A stretch of DNA of 56,236 nt, taken from positions 1 to 56,236 of the forward strand of contig JAITXV010000130.1 in the NCBI GenBank assembly GCA_031284605.1. The letters are read 5' to 3'. Of the stretch, positions 25,825 to 35,556 are shown one piece after another. Made by a program: the position numbers and the translations under genes. Positions within the stretch are counted from its first letter, which is position 1, and every line of letters begins with the position of its first letter. This DNA comes from Acholeplasmatales bacterium (GTDB lineage: Bacteria > Bacillota_I > Bacilli_A > Acholeplasmatales > Acholeplasmataceae). Below the pieces are notes generated by a model. That model saw only the letters and a list, made by a program, of their open reading frames with translations. It ran no database searches and had not been told where the DNA came from.

Positions 25825-27243
25825 ATGAAAAAAATAATTATAATTCTATTTCAAATATTATTAATCTCTACTCTTGTATCATGCAAGACTAACAAGGTTA
25901 CAGTAACTTTTGATAGCAATGGTGGAAGTTTGGTAGAGAAACAAATAATTGAAGAAGGCAAGTTTGTTGTTAAACCCGCAGACCCAATTAAAGATGGAGA
26001 AACATTTAGTGGTTGGTATTTTGATAATGATGGAAATAATGAAGTAGTTTTTCCTTATTATCCAACAAAAAATGAAACTCTTTATGCATCTTGGGGAATT
26101 GTGAGCGGATTAGTAATATCAAAAGTATATACTGCATCTAGTATGGATAATAATTGTATAGAAATATACAATCCAACTAGCAATAATATTAACTTATCAC
26201 AGTATTCAATTAGATTTTATCAAAATGGTAGTACTACTGTTATGAAAGACTATACAGTAAACCTTAGTGGTACTTTAAGTAGCGAATCTAGTTTTCTCAT
26301 CTCTACAAATTCTGCTACAGTTGAATCAATTAATCAAAAAAGTGACTTCAAAATAGATAATTACTTACCATTTAATGGAAATGATGCAATTGGTTTATTT
26401 AAATCAAACAAACTTTTGGATGCAGTTGGTTTTATTGGACAAGATGTTGACTTTTCAAAGAATTTAACCCTAATTCGTGTAGGAGAACCTAATGATTTCC
26501 AACCTAGTAATATTTACACTAGTACTAAATTCATTTCTTACGTTCCTGAATGTTTTGAATATTTAAAAAATTTTGATTATGAAATAAAAACTATTGAAGA
26601 TATACTTAAAGGTCCTAGACTAGAAGACAAGTATCTTACAATGCCATATGTTGAAACTGGAAGCACTACAATTGGAGGAGGAGGAGCTGAAACTGCTACC
26701 CTTGGTGGTATAGCAGACGGAGATACCGCAACTTTCTCATTTCCTTCTAGAACTATAATTGGTGGAAGTTCAATGAGATATTATTACTTAAACACTCCTG
26801 AAGTTAATGGTGGAACAGTAGTACATCAACCTTGGGGTTATGTAGCTAGCAAATATAATAAAGAATATTTATTAAACAATGCTTCTTCAAAACTACTTCA
26901 AGTTCAATCACTAAAAGGTGTACAAACTACTGAAGGATACGGAAGATGCTTAGGTTTAGTATGGATAAATGGATATTTATCACAGTTTTTGATAGCTGCT
27001 GAAGGCTTATCAGTAGTATCAGGTAATTACGGAACTGCTGATATAGCTATGAATTATAAAAATATACCATATCTTACATTTTTAAGATTTGCGGAAAGTA
27101 ATGCAATAGAACATGGATGGGGAGTTCACGGATACCCTACAAAAACAGATGGTGAAAAATCACCTGATTGGAACTATGTAACTAATAAGACTGCAACTCA
27201 AAGCCCTGTATGGGTACCACACAATAAATTGCCTTGGCAATAA
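25825..27243 (+). CDS. lipoprotein with InlB-type repeat, lamin-tail domain and staphylococcal-nuclease fold
   Basis: A 472-residue lipoprotein (lipobox LVSCK, Cys 20). A Listeria-Bacteroides repeat (VTVTFDSNGGSL...FSGWYFD...YASW, about 24-92) precedes a lamin-tail-like domain (LVISKVYTASSMDNNCIEIYNP...DAVGFIG, about 95-205). The last 190 residues match a thermonuclease fold: ADGDTATF (about 297), MRYYYLNTPE (about 316-325), PWGYVASKY, and TEGYGRCLGLVW (about 369). The catalytic Arg-Glu-Arg set of staphylococcal nuclease (R35, E43, R87) appears present, but the D40 position is Asn. It is probably a surface nuclease and is the first gene of the transporter operon. Confidence 0.8.
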   Translation: MKKIIIILFQILLISTLVSCKTNKVTVTFDSNGGSLVEKQIIEEGKFVVKPADPIKDGETFSGWYFDNDGNNEVVFPYYPTKNETLYASWGIVSGLVISKVYTASSMDNNCIEIYNPTSNNINLSQYSIRFYQNGSTTVMKDYTVNLSGTLSSESSFLISTNSATVESINQKSDFKIDNYLPFNGNDAIGLFKSNKLLDAVGFIGQDVDFSKNLTLIRVGEPNDFQPSNIYTSTKFISYVPECFEYLKNFDYEIKTIEDILKGPRLEDKYLTMPYVETGSTTIGGGGAETATLGGIADGDTATFSFPSRTIIGGSSMRYYYLNTPEVNGGTVVHQPWGYVASKYNKEYLLNNASSKLLQVQSLKGVQTTEGYGRCLGLVWINGYLSQFLIAAEGLSVVSGNYGTADIAMNYKNIPYLTFLRFAESNAIEHGWGVHGYPTKTDGEKSPDWNYVTNKTATQSPVWVPHNKLPWQ

Positions 27244-27267
27244 AAATAAATAAGGAGTATTATATCA

Positions 27268-28821
27268 ATGGATGTAAAACAAGAAACAAAAGGATTAGAA
27301 ATTAGGTTAGAAGGTGTTTCAAAACACTTTCTAGATAAAAAGACAGGAAAAATAACAAAAGCTGTTAATGAATTTGACTGTGTGATACCAGCTGGTAAAT
27401 TAATAGGTTTGTTAGGGCCTTCAGGATGTGGTAAATCTACAACTTTATATATGATTGCAGGATTATATGCTCCTACTACTGGTAAAATATTTTTTGGTTC
27501 AGAAGATGTAACTGAATTATCACCAGAAAGAAGAGGTATAGGACTAGTTTTCCAAAACTATGCTTTATATCCTCATTTAACTGTTAGAAAAAATATACTT
27601 TTTCCTTTAGAAAACATTAATATTAGAAAACAATCTTTAAATGAAGCTTATAAGAAAGCTTATATTTTAGAAGGCGGAGAAAATGTTGCTAGATATTATA
27701 ATTATTTATTTGAATTAGAAGAATTAAAAAATATATATAGAGCAAAAGAACAAGACTTAGTTAAAAACTATAAATATGATTTAATGTTATTAACTTCTAA
27801 ATCAAAAAGTAAAGAAATAACTCAAGAAGAATTCAAAGCACAAAAAACAGAACTTACTTCAAAACAAAAAGCTCTATTAGAAGAACAGTCTAATGAATAT
27901 AGTGCTAGGAAAGAAGCTTTAACACCATCAGATATCCAAGAATTAAAAGAAACTTACAAAGACGCTTATAACAACAGAGTAAGTTCTTACAAAGAAGAAT
28001 TAAAAACTAATCCTGAAGCATCTAAACCAGAAAGTATAGCAATTGTAGAAAAAGCTAAAAAAACTAACTATAGATTAGTAATGGAAAACGATATGTTAGA
28101 AATGGCTAAACTTGTAGGTATTGAAGACCAGTTAGATAAAAAACCTTCTCAATTGTCAGGTGGACAACAACAAAGAGTAGCTATAGCTAGAGCTTTAATT
28201 AAAAAACCAAAAGTATTACTTCTTGATGAACCATTATCAAATCTTGATGCAAGATTAAGATTACAAACAAGAGAAGAAATAAGAAGAATTCAAAAAGAAA
28301 CTGGTGTTACAACTATATTTGTGACCCATGACCAAGAAGAAGCTATGTCAATTAGTGATGAAATAGTACTAATGAATTTTGGTGAAGAACAACAAAAAGG
28401 TGTTCCACAAGAAGTTTATGATAATCCAGATAACTTATTCGTTGCTAAGTTTTTAGGAACTCCTCCTATTGCTTTATATAACGGAAATATTTCCGCTTCA
28501 AACTTAAAAATAAATGGTAGAGTAATTCTTAAAAATACTAAACTTTCTCACTTAGGTGACCAAGAAGTAACAGTAGGAATAAGACCAGAAGGCTACACTG
28601 TAGACCCTAATGGACCATTAAAAGTTCAAGTTAATTTTATAGAAACTATAGGTAGAGATTTATCAGTAGTATCTACTAATGAAGCAGCAGTAACTTCTCC
28701 TTTTAGAATAATAATATCTGATAGAAATTTAGTAAAAGATGAATCAGGTAGTGCTAAGTTTAGTGTTAAAGAAGAAAAAGTTTTCGTATTTTCTAAAGAA
28801 GATGGAAGGAGACTATTATAA
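27268..28821 (+). CDS. CUT-type ABC transporter ATPase with a long insertion
   Basis: A 517-residue MalK/UgpC-like ATPase energising the two permeases that follow. Walker [10 protein letters not shown] (about 50-58), Q-loop [13 protein letters not shown], signature LSGGQQQR (about 297), Walker [14 protein letters not shown] and the H-loop THDQEEAMS are intact, and a TOBE/MalK-like regulatory domain fills the last 120 residues. Between Q-loop and signature about 150 residues are inserted (from about 113 to 275), Lys/Glu-rich and helical, where ordinary members have none. Insertions like this are known from mycoplasma sugar-type ABC ATPases. SD AAGGAG is found before the ATG. Confidence 0.93.
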   Translation: MDVKQETKGLEIRLEGVSKHFLDKKTGKITKAVNEFDCVIPAGKLIGLLGPSGCGKSTTLYMIAGLYAPTTGKIFFGSEDVTELSPERRGIGLVFQNYALYPHLTVRKNILFPLENINIRKQSLNEAYKKAYILEGGENVARYYNYLFELEELKNIYRAKEQDLVKNYKYDLMLLTSKSKSKEITQEEFKAQKTELTSKQKALLEEQSNEYSARKEALTPSDIQELKETYKDAYNNRVSSYKEELKTNPEASKPESIAIVEKAKKTNYRLVMENDMLEMAKLVGIEDQLDKKPSQLSGGQQQRVAIARALIKKPKVLLLDEPLSNLDARLRLQTREEIRRIQKETGVTTIFVTHDQEEAMSISDEIVLMNFGEEQQKGVPQEVYDNPDNLFVAKFLGTPPIALYNGNISASNLKINGRVILKNTKLSHLGDQEVTVGIRPEGYTVDPNGPLKVQVNFIETIGRDLSVVSTNEAAVTSPFRIIISDRNLVKDESGSAKFSVKEEKVFVFSKEDGRRLL

Positions 28822-28824
28822 AAA

Positions 28825-29745
28825 ATGCTAGAGAACAAAAAAGATTATAAAGCTTGGTTATATCTGGCAATCCCATTGCTTTTACTAGGAGTATTTACAT
28901 TCTTTCCTTTAATAAAAACAATATTAATTTCTTTTGTGCCAGAATATGAACCTACAATGGATAGTTTTGGGAACTTTGGATTGAGCTTATACTCGTATAC
29001 ACATTTATTCGATCCTGGTTCACAATTTGTTACTAATTTAGGAAATACACTACTAATTGTATTCATTTCAGTTCCTGTATCTACTATTTTAGCATTATTA
29101 ATAGCTGTAGGATTAAATTCAATTAAATGGTTTCAAAAAATATTCCAAACTATATTTTTTATTCCTTATGTAACAAACACTTTAGCTATCGGTATGGTAT
29201 TTGCTACACTATTTGCTGCACCAAATACACTCTCTGCCTCAAATGGTTTAATTAATTATATATTCCATTTAGATGTGGATTGGGTAGGACCAAATGCAGA
29301 TAGATTGCATTGGATGACGGTTGTATTAATATATACTGTATGGAATGGCTTACCATTTAAAATATTAGTATTTATTGGTGGTTTACAAAACATAAGTAAA
29401 CAATACTATGATGCAGCTAAAATAGATTCTACTCCAAGTTGGAGAGTATTATCAAAAATAACAGTACCTTTGTTATCTCCAATGATAAGTTATATATTAA
29501 TTACATCTTTTATAGGGGCGTTTAAATCTTATGAATCGGTAATAGGTGTATTTACAAATATCAACTTAACAACTGCAGCCTATGCAAATAGAAATACCGT
29601 TGTTGGATTTACGTATAGTGTTATTGAAAGAACTGGTCCTGGGTACTATAGTTATGGTGCTGCAGCAGCAGTAATATTATTTGTAATAATTTTGGCTTTT
29701 ACACTTATCAACATGCTTGTAAGTAAGAAAAGCGTTCATTACTAG
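28825..29745 (+). CDS. ABC transporter permease, MalF/UgpA type
   Basis: A 306-residue membrane protein with six likely helices. The cytoplasmic EAA loop (YYDAAKIDSTPSWRVLSKITVPLLSP, about 192-217) is the contact site for the ATPase. It forms the heterodimeric channel with the next gene. The start lies three bases behind the ATPase stop, with the ribosome binding site GGAAGGAG inside the ATPase end, so expression is coupled. Confidence 0.93.
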   Translation: MLENKKDYKAWLYLAIPLLLLGVFTFFPLIKTILISFVPEYEPTMDSFGNFGLSLYSYTHLFDPGSQFVTNLGNTLLIVFISVPVSTILALLIAVGLNSIKWFQKIFQTIFFIPYVTNTLAIGMVFATLFAAPNTLSASNGLINYIFHLDVDWVGPNADRLHWMTVVLIYTVWNGLPFKILVFIGGLQNISKQYYDAAKIDSTPSWRVLSKITVPLLSPMISYILITSFIGAFKSYESVIGVFTNINLTTAAYANRNTVVGFTYSVIERTGPGYYSYGAAAAVILFVIILAFTLINMLVSKKSVHY

Positions 29746-29757
29746 GCGGTGAAAAAA

Positions 29758-30705
29758 ATGACAAGAGAATATAGTATTCAATCAAAATTAAAAGTACAAA
29801 AAACTACTAAAATTGGAAAAAATGTCATTTTATATATCTTTTTAGCTATAATGGCTATTATAGTTATAGTTCCGTTTTATTGGATGTTTAATGTTTCTTT
29901 ACAGTCAAGAGATGAAGTCTTAAAATTAGGACCTTTCGCTAATGATTTTAATCCTTCACTTTTCCCTCATGAATTAACTTTTAAAAATTATCCTGATGCA
30001 TTTGTATTCACAGAAACTACAACTGGTTCTATTAGTTTTCTTCCTGCTTTGCGTAATACACTAATAGTTGCAGTATTTTCTACAGTAATAGGAACAATAT
30101 TTAGTATACTAGTTGCATTTGCATTATCAAGACTTAATTTTAAAGGTAGAGAATTAATATTTACTGTTTTATTAGCTACTATGATGATACCTGGCGAAAT
30201 GATGGTATTATCTAATTATAAAACTGTAGCAGCTTTAGGATGGGTCGGATTAGGTGACACGGGGTACGGCAGTTTTTATGCAATGATTATTCCATTTTTA
30301 ATATCTATATTTCATATATATATGTTAAGACAAAACTTCAAACAAATACCTAATGAATTATATTATGCTGCTAAAGTAGATGGAACAAGTGATTTCAAAT
30401 ATTTAGTCAAAGTAATGGTTCCTATGGCTAAATCAAGTATAGTAACAATTGTCATCTTAAAATTAATGGGAACTTGGAATGCTTATGTTTGGCCTAATTT
30501 AGTAGCTAAACCTGAATATAAATTAGTAACTGCATGGTTAAGAATGGGTTTTAAAGATCCAGCGGGTGTTGGAGATTTAGCTAAAGTATTAGTTAACTTA
30601 CAAATGGCAGCTACTATTATAGTTACAGTTCCATTATTATTATTATTTATTTTCTTTAGAAAGTATATAATGAGTGGTGTATCAAGAAGCGGTATCAAAG
30701 GATAG
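29758..30705 (+). CDS. ABC transporter permease, MalG/UgpE type
   Basis: The ATG at 29758 is chosen because the track's GTG is part of the site GGCGGTG; this gives 315 residues. Six membrane helices and the EAA loop YYAAKVDGTSDFKYLVKVMVPMAKS (about 200-225) mark it as the second CUT-family permease. It starts 12 bases after its partner. Substrate specificity cannot be read from the sequence, but neighbours suggest nucleosides or nucleic-acid fragments as well as sugars. Confidence 0.93.
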   Translation: MTREYSIQSKLKVQKTTKIGKNVILYIFLAIMAIIVIVPFYWMFNVSLQSRDEVLKLGPFANDFNPSLFPHELTFKNYPDAFVFTETTTGSISFLPALRNTLIVAVFSTVIGTIFSILVAFALSRLNFKGRELIFTVLLATMMIPGEMMVLSNYKTVAALGWVGLGDTGYGSFYAMIIPFLISIFHIYMLRQNFKQIPNELYYAAKVDGTSDFKYLVKVMVPMAKSSIVTIVILKLMGTWNAYVWPNLVAKPEYKLVTAWLRMGFKDPAGVGDLAKVLVNLQMAATIIVTVPLLLLFIFFRKYIMSGVSRSGIKG

Positions 30706-30752
30706 TCAATGTATTTAATACATTTGATATAAAAAAAGAAAAGGAGTAAATT

Positions 30753-32432
30753 ATGAAAAAATTATTATTATTAATGGTATTGTTTATATTCTCATTTGGA
30801 ATATTTGCAGCATGTTCAAGGGAGGTTAAAGTTATTTTCGACTTTAATTACGAAGGTGGACCTGAAAATCAAGAATTTATCTTGAAAAAAGGTCAAAAAG
30901 TTGCCGAATTAGAAGTTCCAGAAAGAGAAGGTGCAACTTTCTTTGGATGGTATAATGGCCAAGAAAGATGGTCTTTTGACAAACCAGTTAAAAAAAGTAT
31001 GACTTTAAAAGCTAACTGGGATGGCGATAAAATAGTTGAATGGTATAATTTGAGCCAAGATGCTACATATTTAGGTGGATCAGTAAAAATATATTTCTGG
31101 CACAGGATGGGAGCAGTTAATGAACAAATATTACAAACTTTTATTAATGGTGGAACTATCGATTTAGGTAATAACAACATTGCAACTGAAAAAGTAACTG
31201 TAGAAGGCTTCAATGAGTGGGTTAAAAAAGAATTAGGTATTGAACAATCAAATATTGAAATAGTAGCTGAAAAGAAACCTGGATCTTATCCTGAATTAAC
31301 TCAAGCTGTTAAAATGGCATTACCAGTAAACGGAGAACCTCATTTAGTTGAATCTTATGGTGACCACGTAGCTGCTTATGCGCAAAGTAAAAAACCTCTT
31401 GCATTAAATAATTTTATTAGTAATCCTAATATAGGTTACAGTGCAGAAGAAATAGCTGACTTTGTACCTGGATATTGGAATGAAGGACAATTATACGATG
31501 GAGCTGGTACATTTTTAAATTTACCTGGTGAAGGTAAATCTACAGAAGCTTTATTTTATAACAAAACTTTCTTTGATCTTCACGGTTTAACTGTTCCAAG
31601 AACTTGGGAAGAAATAGAAGTTGTTGCTAGAACTATTAAACAAAATGCTGCAGCATGGGGTGTTCCTGCAGATAGCGTTCCACTAGGATATGATTCTGAA
31701 GATAACTTATTTATCACAGCTAGTGAACAAAAGAAAATACCTTACACAGGTTTTGATGATATAGGAAAAGGTAAAGTTTTATTTAATAACCAAGCAAGTA
31801 AAGATATGGTTAGTTATTTTAAGGGTTTAGTAGATGAAGGGTTATTAACTTCTAAACAATTACAAGGCGGTCAATATACTTCTGACTTATTCAAAGCTCA
31901 AAAATTATTTATGTCAGTTGGTTCAACTGGTGGAACTAGTTACAACGTTAGTCCTGATTTCGTAACTGCAGTAGCTCCAGCACCACAATTTGATTTAAGC
32001 AACAAAAAAATAATTCAACAAGGTCCAAATATTAATCTTTTCAAAAAAGATAATGAACAAGAAATGATAGCATCATTCTTATTCTTAAAATATTTATGCG
32101 ACCCAACAATTAGTTCAATTTGGGGTTCTAAAACTGGTTATTCACCTGTTAGATATTCTTCTTACGAAACTGATGCATGGGCAACATATACTGCAGCTTC
32201 ACAAAAAGCAGGTGCAAGCGCAGCTACTAAACTTATATATGACGTATTAGCTATGGCTAAAGAAGAAGCACCTAATTTCTTCACAAGCCCTTGTTTTGAT
32301 AGATCTAGTAAAACAAGAGATGAAGTTGGTTCTTTACTTGGTACTGTATTCCTAGCTAAAGAAACTGGTCAAGCGTTATTAACTTTAATTAATAATAAGT
32401 TTACAACTGCTTATAACGCTATTATGTGGTAA
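30753..32432 (+). CDS. ABC transporter substrate-binding lipoprotein with InlB-type repeat
   Basis: A 559-residue lipoprotein (lipobox FAACS, Cys 20). The N-terminal 90 residues hold a Listeria-Bacteroides repeat (VKVIFDFNYEGG...ATFFGWYNG...LKANW), absent from ordinary binding proteins. The rest is a family-1 type solute-binding protein with EGKSTEALFYNKTFFDLHGL...PRTWEEIEVVART and VGSTGGTSY, features of sugar/glycerol-phosphate class binders. It should capture the substrate outside the membrane for the preceding ATPase and permeases. AAAAGGAG precedes the ATG, 48 bases behind the permease. Confidence 0.9.
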   Translation: MKKLLLLMVLFIFSFGIFAACSREVKVIFDFNYEGGPENQEFILKKGQKVAELEVPEREGATFFGWYNGQERWSFDKPVKKSMTLKANWDGDKIVEWYNLSQDATYLGGSVKIYFWHRMGAVNEQILQTFINGGTIDLGNNNIATEKVTVEGFNEWVKKELGIEQSNIEIVAEKKPGSYPELTQAVKMALPVNGEPHLVESYGDHVAAYAQSKKPLALNNFISNPNIGYSAEEIADFVPGYWNEGQLYDGAGTFLNLPGEGKSTEALFYNKTFFDLHGLTVPRTWEEIEVVARTIKQNAAAWGVPADSVPLGYDSEDNLFITASEQKKIPYTGFDDIGKGKVLFNNQASKDMVSYFKGLVDEGLLTSKQLQGGQYTSDLFKAQKLFMSVGSTGGTSYNVSPDFVTAVAPAPQFDLSNKKIIQQGPNINLFKKDNEQEMIASFLFLKYLCDPTISSIWGSKTGYSPVRYSSYETDAWATYTAASQKAGASAATKLIYDVLAMAKEEAPNFFTSPCFDRSSKTRDEVGSLLGTVFLAKETGQALLTLINNKFTTAYNAIMW

Positions 32433-32472
32433 TTTGGTTTATAATAAAATAAAATAAAAAAAAGGAGAAAAC

Positions 32473-35448
32473 ATGAAAAAAATTTTATTTATGATATTTG
32501 TATTTATTGGTTTTGCATTTCTAGTTAGTTGTAACAAGACGGATTATGCTAAATTAGGTATTGAAGAGGTGGCTATTACGTATGCTACTGGGGATAACTC
32601 CTCTAGTGTAACTAAAGATTTAAAGTTACCTACAAACGTAACTGTTGAAGGAAAAGAAGTTAGTATAGCTTGGAAATCTTCAAACACAGCTGTAGTAAGT
32701 AATTCTGGTAAAGTTACTAGGGCTACAGAAAACAAAAATGTTACATTAGAAGCTGTAGCTACTTATGGCAAAAAAGAAAGTCAACCTAGAAATTTTGCGG
32801 TTGTAGTTCTAGCTTTAGATCCAAGCGCAGGTTTATTACAAGATGCGAAAAACTCATTAATATTGAGCGTTGCAGACCCTGGAAATGTAGTATCTGACTT
32901 TACTGTATATACTCAACTTCCAAATAATATTAGTGTTAGTTGGAGTTCTAGTGAACCAGGTAGTGCAAATGTTGGAGAACCTAATGCTTCAAATATAGCT
33001 ACTGTTGCAATCAACAGAAGTGACGCTGATGTTACTGTAGTTTTAACTGCTACACTTACTTTAGGTAATCTTACTGAGACTAAAACATTTACTATTTTAA
33101 TTCCTGCAACTACTGTATTATTCCCTGCTATTTCTACAATTGCTGAAATATTAGCTATTACAGATGTAGCTTTAGATGGTAAAGTAGTTTCTACAACTAT
33201 TAAAAACGCTACTGTATTTGCTAAAGGAGACGATGCTGCATTCATTTATGATGGAACAGGCGTAACTGAAGTTTATGGTGGACAATTTACAAATTTAGCT
33301 GTTGGTAAGGTTTATGATGTTAAAGGTACTTTAGAATGGTACTTTGGTTTATGGGAAATATGTGATAGTATCGTTACAGAAGTAGTTGGTGCTGCTCCTG
33401 CATATCCTACAAAAGAAGTAGTAACAAGTGTTGAAGCTAAAATTGATGCATTAAATGCAGCTAATGAACATAAACATGCTGATATTATAAATGGTAGTTT
33501 ACAACCACAAATAATAACTGTTACTGGTAAAGTATATTTAATTCCTGCAGATGCAACTAATTATAACACTTGGATTATTGATTCAACTGCTACAGCATTA
33601 GTACAAGGTGCTGCTGAAGTTCCTGCAAGAGGATTTATGATTTATTATCATACTTTAGATTTTGCATATATTAAAACATTTGCTGGTAAACAAGTTACAT
33701 TAGATTTAGTAGTTTATACTTATAGAACTAACAATTTTGGTTATGCTGCTTATTATGTTGGAGGACCTAGCGGAATCACTGCAATCTTAACTGATCAAGA
33801 TATAGTTGAAATTGAAGCTGCTAAATTATCTCAACCTAGAACAGTATTAGAAAGTGGAACTCTTGCTTTCCCTACTACTGGTGCTGATGGAACTTCAATT
33901 GCTTGGTCAAGTGATAAAGAAGGCACTATTAGCGTTGCTACTGGAGCAGTTACTGTTGCTCCTGGCGAAAGTACAGAAGTTATATTAACTGCAGTTGTTA
34001 CATTAAATGGTGCTACATTTACTAGAACATTCCATGTTGTAGTTGGTGAACCTGATGCTACACCATTAAACGCAGTTACAACTACTAGTAAATATTATTG
34101 GGTAGAAGGTATTGTTACTGGTCATAATGGTTTGGACACAATATTTGTAGAAGATGCTACTGGTGCTATAGCAGTATATGGTGCTTCATTCTTAGCTCCA
34201 TTTGTTGCTCTTCTTGGTCATAATGTTAAATTTGAAGGTAAATATTCTCCGTACGGTGGATTACCTGAATTAGTAGATATTACTTTATCACAAGTTTTAG
34301 ATAAAGGCGAAGCAAGTATTCCTGCATACTTAGCAATTGTTAGTAGTACTGTTTGGGATGTTGCTGGATTAGTAGATCATATTGGAAGACTAGTTCAAGT
34401 TGAAGGTATTGTAACAGCTGTTGATGTTAATGCAACTTATGGTAACATTACAGTTACAATCATAGATCCTGTTTCTGGTCAAAGTATTAATTTATATTGG
34501 GATGCAAGAGCATTATTTGGAGGAACTGCTGAAACTCCTGCAAGTATAGTTACAGCTCTTAAAGGTTTAGCTGCTGGTGATTATGTTACTGTTACTTCAC
34601 ATTTAGCTGCTAGCGGAAACAAACCTAGATTAGTATTATCAAATGCTGCTGTAATAGTTGAAAGAGCTGCTACAGATGCTGAAAAAGCACAAGCTGCTAA
34701 AGCTGCTTTAGTATTATCTTCATCTAAATTCTCTGCTGCTGGAACTATTGCTTTACCTACTACTGGTTTATTTGGTGCTACAGTTGTTTGGTCAAGTGAT
34801 AATGCTTTAATTGATGCTGCTACAGGCGCTGTTGTTTTACCTGTTGAAAATGTTATTATAGTTGTTATTTTAAGCGCTTCAATTACTGTTGGTGAAGAAA
34901 CAATTATTAAGACATTTGAAATTAGAGTTGGTCAAGATGGTGCTAGTCAAACTGTTGTAGCTAAATGGCCTGGTGGAAGTGGTAATACTACTAATATGCA
35001 TACAAATGGCGATGCAAATGCTGCAAGTTTAATTGGTTTAGATCCTGCTGTATTCACTGTTGTATCTGATAAAGGTGGTGGTGGAAACCATGTTGGATTA
35101 AACCAAAAAGGTCATATGGCTTTATATTATTTAAGTGGTGGAAAAGGCGTAATCTTATCTATAACAATAGCTGAAGGTTATGAAATTGATAGTATCACTT
35201 TATTAGCTGCTAGAAATAATACTACAGCTCCAAATGCTATATTTACTCTTACTATTGATGGAAATGAAGAAACTAAAGAAGAAAGCGAAATAACTGTTGC
35301 TGCTTCTACTACTTCACTTGCTGACCCTTACGTTACACAAGAATTTAGTTTTGTTATAGGTGGAAAATCTTTTGCTCTTCAAAATACTTGTTTAGCTAAT
35401 ACTCAAATTTGGTTTACTCAAATATCTATAGTATTCCATGCTTTATAA
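32473..35448 (+). CDS. large lipoprotein of Ig-like and OB-like domains
   Basis: A 991-residue lipoprotein (LVSCN, Cys 20). Several atrophied bacterial Ig-like domains alternate with OB-like beta barrels: Ig-like at about 25-115, 115-210, 445-530 and 740-825 (hallmark W-S-S-(D/N) as in VSIAWKSSN, SIAWSSDKE, TVVWSSDNA), OB-like at about 220-310, 340-440, 545-615 and 630-735 (YYWVEGIVTGHNGLDTIFVEDATGAIAVYG). OB domains of this kind occur in secreted nucleases such as YhcR and bind nucleic acids. No catalytic nuclease motif was found. The C-terminal 160 residues look like a jelly roll. It follows the binding-protein gene by 40 bases and ends at a strong terminator, so it closes the operon. Domain borders are approximate. 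Confidence 0.75.
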   Translation: MKKILFMIFVFIGFAFLVSCNKTDYAKLGIEEVAITYATGDNSSSVTKDLKLPTNVTVEGKEVSIAWKSSNTAVVSNSGKVTRATENKNVTLEAVATYGKKESQPRNFAVVVLALDPSAGLLQDAKNSLILSVADPGNVVSDFTVYTQLPNNISVSWSSSEPGSANVGEPNASNIATVAINRSDADVTVVLTATLTLGNLTETKTFTILIPATTVLFPAISTIAEILAITDVALDGKVVSTTIKNATVFAKGDDAAFIYDGTGVTEVYGGQFTNLAVGKVYDVKGTLEWYFGLWEICDSIVTEVVGAAPAYPTKEVVTSVEAKIDALNAANEHKHADIINGSLQPQIITVTGKVYLIPADATNYNTWIIDSTATALVQGAAEVPARGFMIYYHTLDFAYIKTFAGKQVTLDLVVYTYRTNNFGYAAYYVGGPSGITAILTDQDIVEIEAAKLSQPRTVLESGTLAFPTTGADGTSIAWSSDKEGTISVATGAVTVAPGESTEVILTAVVTLNGATFTRTFHVVVGEPDATPLNAVTTTSKYYWVEGIVTGHNGLDTIFVEDATGAIAVYGASFLAPFVALLGHNVKFEGKYSPYGGLPELVDITLSQVLDKGEASIPAYLAIVSSTVWDVAGLVDHIGRLVQVEGIVTAVDVNATYGNITVTIIDPVSGQSINLYWDARALFGGTAETPASIVTALKGLAAGDYVTVTSHLAASGNKPRLVLSNAAVIVERAATDAEKAQAAKAALVLSSSKFSAAGTIALPTTGLFGATVVWSSDNALIDAATGAVVLPVENVIIVVILSASITVGEETIIKTFEIRVGQDGASQTVVAKWPGGSGNTTNMHTNGDANAASLIGLDPAVFTVVSDKGGGGNHVGLNQKGHMALYYLSGGKGVILSITIAEGYEIDSITLLAARNNTTAPNAIFTLTIDGNEETKEESEITVAASTTSLADPYVTQEFSFVIGGKSFALQNTCLANTQIWFTQISIVFHAL

Positions 35449-35486
35449 TTTTTAAAATATAGAATAAGTATTAAATAATAATAATA

Positions 35487-35522
35487 AAAAGCTGTAAGTC
35501 TCCACGGACTTACAGCTTTTTT
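35487..35522 (+). terminator. intrinsic terminator of the transporter operon
   Basis: AAAAAGCTGTAAGTC and GACTTACAGCTTTTTT form a perfect stem around a short loop, ending in T6. It closes the operon that begins at 25825. Confidence 0.93.
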
Positions 35523-35556
35523 ACAACTAAATATTAAATTTTGGTATAATTATTAT

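Noticed and set aside
32544-33245. ORFs on the minus strand inside the 991-residue lipoprotein gene (32544-32735, 32913-33245)
   Set aside because: They are shadows of the strong plus-strand frame, with no ribosome binding site or recognisable motif.
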